Below are positions 58,115 to 64,000 of a stretch of DNA of 64,000 nt, piece by piece. A program made the translations under genes and the position numbers. The notes below the pieces were generated by a model. It searched no databases. It worked only from the letters and a program-made list of their open reading frames with translations, and was not told the origin of the DNA. Numbering within the stretch: the stretch's first letter is position 1; each line of letters begins with the position of its first letter. Source of the DNA: Chloroflexi bacterium HGW-Chloroflexi-6 (GTDB lineage Bacteria > Chloroflexota > Anaerolineae > Anaerolineales > Villigracilaceae); contig PHBU01000005.1 in the NCBI GenBank assembly GCA_002840685.1, positions 62,001 through 126,000 of the forward strand, written 5' to 3'.

Positions 58115-61100
58115 CTAAGTAAGCAGGCGCGTGTTGATTTCCTGAACGTCAGTCTGGTAGCGGACCAGATCGTCGCGCAGGCGCTCGGCCTCGTTGACGT
58201 AGCGCAGGCGGCGGGCCAGGAAGGCAAATTCTTCGCTGCCATACGCCGGGACGTTGACATCCTTGGCATTGCCACGCACGACACGCATCGAATCGATCAG
58301 CCAGCGCAAAAAAGTATGGGCCTTGTGCAGGCGGGTGTAATCATCGTCATTCAGGATCCCCGCTTTGTGCATGGCGTCCATGCACTGGCGGATGTTCGGC
58401 TGGCGCAGGCTGGGGTCTGCCGCGCCATGCGTAATTTGCAACCCCTGGATAAGGTATTCGATATCGACCAACCCGCCAGGGCTGTATTTGGCGTTAAAAG
58501 TCCCGGCCGAGACCAGATGTCGCACCTGGCGCTCGCGCATGGCACGCATGGCAGTTACATCAAAAGGGATGCCGGTGTAAACAAAGGAATCGCGCAAGGC
58601 ACAGGCTTGCGCTCCGAGGGCCGGGTCGCCTGCGACGGGGCGCATCTTGACCAGAGCCTGGCGCTCATACGCCCAGGCCGGGCCTTCGGGGGCGTAATAG
58701 CGGCGGAAAGAATCGAGCGAAACCGCCATGCTGCCAGCTTTTCCATAGGGACGCAGTTGCAAATCAACCTGAAAAATACCCTCCTGGCGGGCCTGGATGG
58801 CGGCCAGAAAATCGCGCACAACGTGCTCATGGAACTCAGAAGCCGGGATAACCTGCGGGCCGTCGGTCTGGCCTTCTTCATCATACAGGAACATCAGCTC
58901 GATATCGGAGGCAAAACCCAACTCACGACCGCCACACTTGCCGAGCGCCATCACGCTCATTTGCGAAACGGTTCCATCGGAGCGGCGCGGGTTACCGTAC
59001 AGGCTGCGCAGATCTTCGGCGCACAGATAGTAGACATTATTGATGATCACTTCGGTCAGATCGGTCAGTTCAGCTGAGAAATCCCAAAACTCGCGGGTGT
59101 GGCCGAGCAAGTGGCGCATATCGAGCCGGAACATTTCGCGGTCTTTGAAATCGTTCAGAACTTTGCGCCAGGGGGCATCTTCGTGCGGCGGCTGAGGACC
59201 CAGATGAACCAGTTTAAGAGCCTCGCCCAGTTCGGCCTGTAACTGTGAGCGCGATTTTGCAGTATCGAGGGCGGTCAGGTCGGAGACAACCGGGAACAGG
59301 TTGGTGTACTGCATGCGCAGGAAATCGTCCCACAGAAAATCGCTGACGCCAAGCAAATGAGCCAGATTCCCAAGCACTTCAGGCCTTTCGATGGAGGCCA
59401 ACTCATCGGGCCAGTTGGGGCGTTCGAAAAGTTTTTCGATAAATTCACGGAAGTGGAGCAAAGCCGAGGCCGGGTTTGGACAGCGCGGCAGCAGGTGGGT
59501 GAAGTGTTTGATCAACACGGCAGCTGTGCGCAGTTCACGCTGCTTCTGGTAGGAAGTGATCTTGCGGCCTTCCTTATCGGTGACAAAGAGCAGGTCATTC
59601 ACCCGGCTGCCGTGCGACTGGACAACCATGCGCGCAATGTAAGTGCGCGTCAACGAGAGGGCATTGGTGAATTCATAAAGGAAGCCGATCGTATCGGGGG
59701 CGTCCAGGCGCAGGGAGGTATAACGCGCCGAACTGCGATTGTCGATCTTAATCTCGATCGGGTAGAGCGGATCGGCAGTCACCAGGATCTTCTGGAAGGT
59801 AGCCCCGACTCGTTTGGCCAGCTCGCTGCGCGCTTCGCGGCGTTTTCCGGTGTGCATCAAACGCAAGAGCGCAGATAAATCATCCGTGTAACGCTGCCAG
59901 GTTTCAATCTCGGGCTTGGGGCCAACCGGTTGAACGGTGAACACATCCACGATCTTGCGGGTGGCTGCGGGGGGATTCGAGTCACTCGATCGGCCGGGCA
60001 GATCGCGGGTAGCGCGTTCGAGCAGCTCGTAGGTGAAAATCTCGCCGGCTTGAATATCCAGCCCGTAGACGAAGAACAAGCCACAGATCAGCGAAAGTTC
60101 CCCAAGATAATCATAGGCAACGATCGTCACTTCCCAGCGCTGATCATCGAGCGGACGGGCCTCGAGACGCACAAGGTTGTCGTCGCCGAGCGATTCGGCC
60201 ATCAGGGCGTGTTTGTGAATCTCTTCAGGGCTGAAGATGCTGGCATATTCGGCGTCGAGGCGTGCCAGGTGCTGTTGAACAAGCGGGTTGGGGGCTTCGT
60301 CGGCTGGCTGAGGGGGTGGGGTTGTTTCGATACCACCGACATATTTGGCGTAAATGGCGCGGATGGCGTGGCTGTGGCGTTCGTAACGTTCGAGCATTTT
60401 CTCGCGAGCTTCGCTGGCCGAACCCCGGAAGCCGAGACGGCGGGCCAAAAGGGTCAACGCGCCAGGGTCGGACGGCAGGGTGTAGGTCTGACGGTAGTGC
60501 ATCATCTGCAGGAAGTGCTCAACGGTGCGCAGAAAGATGTAGCCATCCGAAAGCGTGCGGCCTTCGGGTGCGGTCAGATGCCCGAACCGCACCAAACGGG
60601 TAATGGCGACCAGGGTGGCGCGCTTGCGCAGGCGCGGATTTTCTCCGTAGGCCAGTTGCATGAATTGGACGGCAAACTCCACATCACGGATCGAGCCTTC
60701 GCCCAGTTTGACCTCACCCCACTCGCGACCTTTCTGGCGCAGCAGTTCTTCGGTGCGCTGCTTCATGGCATAGACGCTGGCCCGCACTGTTTCGGGATTC
60801 TGGCCAAAAATAACCGGCTCGATCTCACGCCGGAAGGCGAGGCCCAGCTCGAAATCGCCAGCGATCGGGCGCGCTTTGATCAGGGCTTGCTTTTCCCAAA
60901 GGCGGGCATTTTTGCTCAGGTAATCAAGATAGCCTTCGAGCGTGCTCGCCAGGCTGCCATCACGTCCCCAGGGGCGCAGGCGCATATCAACCCTGTACAG
61001 GAACCCTTCGGGGGTGACACTGGAAAGGGCTTCAATAAATTGCTGGCCAAGACGCAGTTTTTCGGGGCTATCTTTGCTGACCAAAAAAAGCAGATCGATA

Positions 61101-61810
61101 TCGGAGCTGTAGTTGAGTTCGCGCCCACCCAGCTTTCCCATCGCAAGCACAACAAAACCATCCGGGGAGACGCCCGTGCGGTCGCTGGCATACACCAGAC
61201 AAGCTCGCGCCATGCCATCGGCCAAGGCCGAGAGTTGGGATGTAACGGTCGGCAGATCGTACAGATCAAGCAGGTCGCACGCGCCAATCCGCAACAGTTC
61301 ACCGTGCTGATAGCGACGCAGCGAATCGAGTTCCGAACCGGGCGCGGCCAACCCGCGCATTGATTCGATACCCTCTGCCTCATATAGTTCAGGCTTCTTG
61401 AGACGGGTCAGGGATTCGCGGTCGGTCAGCAGATCGAGCCGGGCGGGCGAGCGCAGCAGGATCTCGGTCAGAAATTGGCTGCCCGCAAAAATCGCAACCA
61501 GGATTTCAAGAGCGCGCGGGTTTTTAACCAGCTTGGCAAAAATCTCAGCGGCCTGTTGCCCGTCGCTAGCGAAGCGCTCGAGATTGATCAGGGCCTGGTC
61601 AGGGTCGGCGCAGGCCGACAGGCTGGCAAGCAGGTGCGGCATGAGCTCGCCGACGGCAGACAAAGCATCAGGGCTGGAGGCGGCCATGCGGCGTAAACGT
61701 CGCAGGCTGCCGCTGCTGTCATTGAATCCGAGTGTGTCGAGCAGGGATTGCGCGGCAGGTTCGGAAAAGTCAGGGCTGAGGAGTTGGTCGGCGCGCAGAG
61801 AAGTTTCCAT
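58115..61810 (-). CDS. glnE: Glutamine synthetase adenylyltransferase with inserted ACT-like domains
   Basis: 1231 residues from the ATG at 61810; a 16-codon extension is unlikely. Two GlnE nucleotidyltransferase halves are present: MGKLGGRELNYSSDIDLLFL (about 224-243) and MALGKCGGRELGFASDIELM (about 953-972), each with the G-G-R-E-L-x-x-x-S-D-I-D/E signature and followed by QALIKARPIAGD/QALVKMRPVAGD. Between them lie two regulatory domains: VTIVAYDYLGELSLICGLFF (about 560-620) and LRLDAPDTIGFLYEFTNALS (about 698-760), which look like ACT domains. E. coli GlnE has about 946 residues and none. It attaches or removes AMP on glutamine synthetase in response to nitrogen status. A TATAAT 7 bases before the ATG suggests a leaderless mRNA. 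Confidence 0.92.
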   Translation of the reverse strand: METSLRADQLLSPDFSEPAAQSLLDTLGFNDSSGSLRRLRRMAASSPDALSAVGELMPHLLASLSACADPDQALINLERFASDGQQAAEIFAKLVKNPRALEILVAIFAGSQFLTEILLRSPARLDLLTDRESLTRLKKPELYEAEGIESMRGLAAPGSELDSLRRYQHGELLRIGACDLLDLYDLPTVTSQLSALADGMARACLVYASDRTGVSPDGFVVLAMGKLGGRELNYSSDIDLLFLVSKDSPEKLRLGQQFIEALSSVTPEGFLYRVDMRLRPWGRDGSLASTLEGYLDYLSKNARLWEKQALIKARPIAGDFELGLAFRREIEPVIFGQNPETVRASVYAMKQRTEELLRQKGREWGEVKLGEGSIRDVEFAVQFMQLAYGENPRLRKRATLVAITRLVRFGHLTAPEGRTLSDGYIFLRTVEHFLQMMHYRQTYTLPSDPGALTLLARRLGFRGSASEAREKMLERYERHSHAIRAIYAKYVGGIETTPPPQPADEAPNPLVQQHLARLDAEYASIFSPEEIHKHALMAESLGDDNLVRLEARPLDDQRWEVTIVAYDYLGELSLICGLFFVYGLDIQAGEIFTYELLERATRDLPGRSSDSNPPAATRKIVDVFTVQPVGPKPEIETWQRYTDDLSALLRLMHTGKRREARSELAKRVGATFQKILVTADPLYPIEIKIDNRSSARYTSLRLDAPDTIGFLYEFTNALSLTRTYIARMVVQSHGSRVNDLLFVTDKEGRKITSYQKQRELRTAAVLIKHFTHLLPRCPNPASALLHFREFIEKLFERPNWPDELASIERPEVLGNLAHLLGVSDFLWDDFLRMQYTNLFPVVSDLTALDTAKSRSQLQAELGEALKLVHLGPQPPHEDAPWRKVLNDFKDREMFRLDMRHLLGHTREFWDFSAELTDLTEVIINNVYYLCAEDLRSLYGNPRRSDGTVSQMSVMALGKCGGRELGFASDIELMFLYDEEGQTDGPQVIPASEFHEHVVRDFLAAIQARQEGIFQVDLQLRPYGKAGSMAVSLDSFRRYYAPEGPAWAYERQALVKMRPVAGDPALGAQACALRDSFVYTGIPFDVTAMRAMRERQVRHLVSAGTFNAKYSPGGLVDIEYLIQGLQITHGAADPSLRQPNIRQCMDAMHKAGILNDDDYTRLHKAHTFLRWLIDSMRVVRGNAKDVNVPAYGSEEFAFLARRLRYVNEAERLRDDLVRYQTDVQEINTRLLT

Positions 61811-61817
61811 GCCTGAA

Positions 61818-61823
61818 ATTATA
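61818..61823 (-). promoter_or_regulatory. -10 element at the glnE start, possible leaderless transcript
   Basis: Minus-strand TATAAT, 7 bases before the glnE ATG; a weak -35 TTGATG lies 19 bases upstream. Transcription would start at or within a base or two of the ATG. No Shine-Dalgarno sequence is visible. Confidence 0.5.
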
Positions 61824-62002
61824 ACGGAATTGTCACCTTCTACATCAAAAGCGAACAAGGAGTACCCATTTGGGTCATGATCGGGTCATAAGCGGTTTGA
61901 GGCCGGGTTATTGGGGCTGCGAAATTCTCCATAAGGGTAGTTACGAGACGAGATGCATGCGCATAAAATGCAAACATCATTCTCCAAAAGGAAAGAATCG
62001 TC

Positions 62003-63304
62003 ATGGCAACCGCAATCCTGATCTTTTTTGTAGCTTATCTGGCAATCGCAAGCGAAAAGTTCCCCCGGCACTGGGTGGCACTTTTAGGCGGTTCTCTGCT
62101 GGTTGCATTTGGTGTTCTGAGTATCGAGGAAGCGCTTAGTTACATTAGTTGGGAAACGATCGGATTACTGGCGGGGATGTTCCTGCTGATTTCAATTCTG
62201 CAGGAAGCCGGATTTTTCTCGTGGCTGGCAATGACCGCAGTTCGCAAGGTCAATTATCACCCTTCAGCTTTGTTTGTGGTGTTGGTGCTGATGGCCGCTT
62301 TCCTGGCAGCCTTTATGGATAGCATCACCGTGATGTTGTTCCTGGCCGCGCTGACAATCCAGCTCTGCCGCCTGCTCAGCCTTGATCCAATTCCGCTGAT
62401 CATCGCCGAGGTCTGCGCGGCAAACACTGGCGGCGCGGCGACCCTGGTGGGTGACCCGCCCAACGTGATCCTGGGCACAACCCTGGGATTCAACTTTGCC
62501 GATTTTGTGACCCATACCGGGCCAATTGCCTTGATCGGCGCGCTCGTTCTGCTGGGCGTTTTCTACCTGACCAATCGCAAAGCGCTCAAAAACGCGCACA
62601 TAGCCCTGACTCCCGAAATCATCGCAGAAATTGAAGAGCTGCAAAGTGAACCTTTACACGCCCACCTGACCCGCGTCGGGCTGACCGGTTTCTTGATGGC
62701 GGTCTTCCTGCTGATTTTTCACATTCCGTTGAGTGAGTGGAGCGGGCTGCCCATCACCGCCGCAGTAGCCGCACTTGTCCCGGCCGGGATTGCGATCATC
62801 GCCCTGCGCGACGACCAACGCAAAAAAGCCATCCTGCGCGTGGACGGCGAGAGCATCCTTTTTTTTGCCGGGTTGTTCATGCTGATCGGCGGGCTGGAAA
62901 AGGTTCATCTCTTTGAAATGCTGGCCAACGCCCTGGCCGGGATCGCTTCTTCACCCGAAAGCATGGTCATGGCTCTGCACTGGGGGCCGGGATTGTTAAG
63001 CGGCGTGTTGGATAACGTTCCATTAGCCCTGGCGATGAGCTACGTTCTGAAAGACCTGTCCGCAATGCCCGAAATGCCCGCCCTGGCCCTGATGGTCTGG
63101 TCCCTGGCCCTGGGCGTGGATATCGGCGGCAACCTGACACCGATCGGAGCTTCAGCCAATGTTGTGGCCTATGCCTACATGGAACACAACCACGGCAGCG
63201 TAGGTTGGAAGCGCTGGTTAAAGATCGCTGTCCCGCCAAGCATTCTGGTCATGATCATCGCATCACTGTTGCTTTTACTAAAAAGTCAAATCGGCTGGTA
63301 CTAA
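62003..63304 (+). CDS. SLC13/ArsB/NhaD-type (IT superfamily) permease
   Basis: 433 residues, AAAGGAAAG before the ATG, about eleven membrane helices in two inverted halves. The half-repeat motifs are DSITVMLFLAALTIQLC, EVCAANTGGAATLVGDPPNV in the first and LSGVLDNVPLALAMSYVL, GVDIGGNLTPIGASANVVAY in the second, with the G-D-P-P-N-x-I of the ion-transporter superfamily. Members move anions such as arsenite, sulfate or dicarboxylates, or Na/H; substrate undecided. It is divergent from glnE and 51 bases before amt. Confidence 0.85.
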   Translation: MATAILIFFVAYLAIASEKFPRHWVALLGGSLLVAFGVLSIEEALSYISWETIGLLAGMFLLISILQEAGFFSWLAMTAVRKVNYHPSALFVVLVLMAAFLAAFMDSITVMLFLAALTIQLCRLLSLDPIPLIIAEVCAANTGGAATLVGDPPNVILGTTLGFNFADFVTHTGPIALIGALVLLGVFYLTNRKALKNAHIALTPEIIAEIEELQSEPLHAHLTRVGLTGFLMAVFLLIFHIPLSEWSGLPITAAVAALVPAGIAIIALRDDQRKKAILRVDGESILFFAGLFMLIGGLEKVHLFEMLANALAGIASSPESMVMALHWGPGLLSGVLDNVPLALAMSYVLKDLSAMPEMPALALMVWSLALGVDIGGNLTPIGASANVVAYAYMEHNHGSVGWKRWLKIAVPPSILVMIIASLLLLLKSQIGWY

Positions 63305-63355
63305 AAGATACACAGCCTTTGAATGTTGATCTTATTATCCAAAAGAGGAGAAAAA

Positions 63356-64000
63356 ATGAAAAACTTTACCTTAGGTTCCATGAAATGGTTGCGCTGGGTG
63401 CTTGTCCCGGCCATCGTGTCCACGGTTTTGCTGAGCGTTACCAGCCCGGCATTCGCCCAATCGCCCGATCCCGATGCGATCGGGGAACTTACCCGCGGTT
63501 TGAACACCTTGTGGGTAATTATCACCGCAGCGCTCGTGTTCTGGATGCAGGCTGGGTTTGCCTTCGTTGAAGCAGGCCTGACTCGCTCCAAAAACACCAC
63601 CAACATCCTGTTCAAAAACCTGGTAGATTTCGTTTTTGCCAGCCTGGCCTTCTGGGCCTTTGGTTATGCTTTCATGTTCGGCGCAACTGCCAGCGGCTTC
63701 ATTGGCACCAGCGGCTTCTTCGTAGACGGCAAGTTGGCCGATGTAGCCGGCCTGCCAGGGCTGGCCTTCTGGTTCTTCCAGTTGGTTTTCGCTGGAACCA
63801 CCGCCACGATCGTCTCTGGTTCGATGGCCGAACGCACCAAGTTCTCATCCTACCTGATCTACAGCTTCTTCATCTCAGCCTTTATCTACCCCGTCTCGGG
63901 TCACTGGATCTGGGGCGGCGGCTGGCTGGCCACCCTGCCGTTTGGCGCAGGCTTCAAAGATTTCGCCGGTTCAACCGTAGTTCACAGCGTCGGCGGCTGG
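63356..64000 (+). CDS. amt: Ammonium transporter, 3' end outside the window
   Basis: The first 215 residues are present, with GAGGAG before the ATG at 63356. A signal-like N-terminal segment (LRWVLVPAIVSTVLLSVTSP, then AFAQ) is followed by the Amt fold: NTLWVIITAALVFWMQAGFA, FVEAGLTRSKNTTNILFKNL, AFWFFQLVFAGTTATIVSGS, MAERTKFSSYLIYSFFI, YPVSGHWIWGGGWLA, GSTVVHSVGGW (the conserved His of the pore). It imports ammonium and is usually controlled by GlnK, which may follow beyond the window edge. It shares the nitrogen-control theme with glnE. Confidence 0.95.
   Translation, partial: MKNFTLGSMKWLRWVLVPAIVSTVLLSVTSPAFAQSPDPDAIGELTRGLNTLWVIITAALVFWMQAGFAFVEAGLTRSKNTTNILFKNLVDFVFASLAFWAFGYAFMFGATASGFIGTSGFFVDGKLADVAGLPGLAFWFFQLVFAGTTATIVSGSMAERTKFSSYLIYSFFISAFIYPVSGHWIWGGGWLATLPFGAGFKDFAGSTVVHSVGGW

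Noticed and set aside
1..64000. tRNA or rRNA genes
   Set aside because: No stretch with the tRNA TTC-loop and CCA pattern or rRNA core sequence was seen by eye; a tRNA scan could still find a divergent one.

Overview
The window looks like a chromosome segment of a Chloroflexota bacterium, probably of the Anaerolineae. This is inferred from gene families, codon style and interspersed short repeats; no rRNA or other decisive marker is present. Four blocks can be separated.

(1) Positions 1 to about 11.8 kb are an accessory, visibly AT-richer block of small, unrelated, same-strand (+) genes. Almost every gene is followed by an imperfect palindromic repeat that begins near (A/G)CCYAAC and ends with GTTRGGY. 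The repeats have the box layout of integron attC sites, so the block reads as a gene-cassette array: 13 attC-like sites, some eroded, of three sequence types. No integrase gene is in the window; by orientation it would lie to the left of position 1, or the array lacks one. Cassette products include a zinc-ribbon/TPR/DUF4870 membrane protein, an NTF2-like protein, a PD40 beta-propeller, a CPBP protease, a ClbS/DfsB-like protein and several unknown membrane proteins.

(2) Positions 10.0-16.3 kb are a scarred junction: a remnant of a GNAT 3' end, a DHFR-like gene and a DUF4256 gene, a frameshifted membrane-protein gene, a Ycf48-like lipoprotein, an intact GNAT gene, a 22-codon remnant of an EamA transporter, a DapF-like gene lacking both catalytic cysteines, and the intact EamA gene.

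(3) Positions 16.4-27.7 kb hold minus-strand metabolic and envelope genes: pyruvate kinase, a CoA-transferase, alanine dehydrogenase, ornithine aminotransferase, ornithine carbamoyltransferase, an MBL-fold hydrolase, a DUF58/MoxR pair and a lytic-transglycosylase-like secreted protein. From 27.7 to 54.9 kb a long minus-strand operon encodes an extracellular-type contractile injection system (eCIS): one sheath, three tube paralogs, LysM, VgrG-like spike, PAAR tip, gp25, baseplate J, a gpI-like protein, DUF4255 and the AAA+ ATPase. It starts from a good sigma-70-type promoter and is headed by unusual genes: two FHA-like/Ig-like proteins, a related double-membrane-segment protein, and a ligand-binding lipoprotein. 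A DUF4157 protein with an HELTH motif is a candidate payload.

(4) Positions 55.2-64.0 kb hold a zinc-homeostasis group (ArsR/SmtB repressor with two operator-like palindromes, CDF exporter, Zur-like Fur protein, ZnuA-like lipoprotein), followed by nitrogen-control genes: a GlnE with two ACT-like domains inserted between its adenylyltransferase halves, a divergent SLC13/ArsB-type permease, and the start of an Amt ammonium transporter cut by the window edge.
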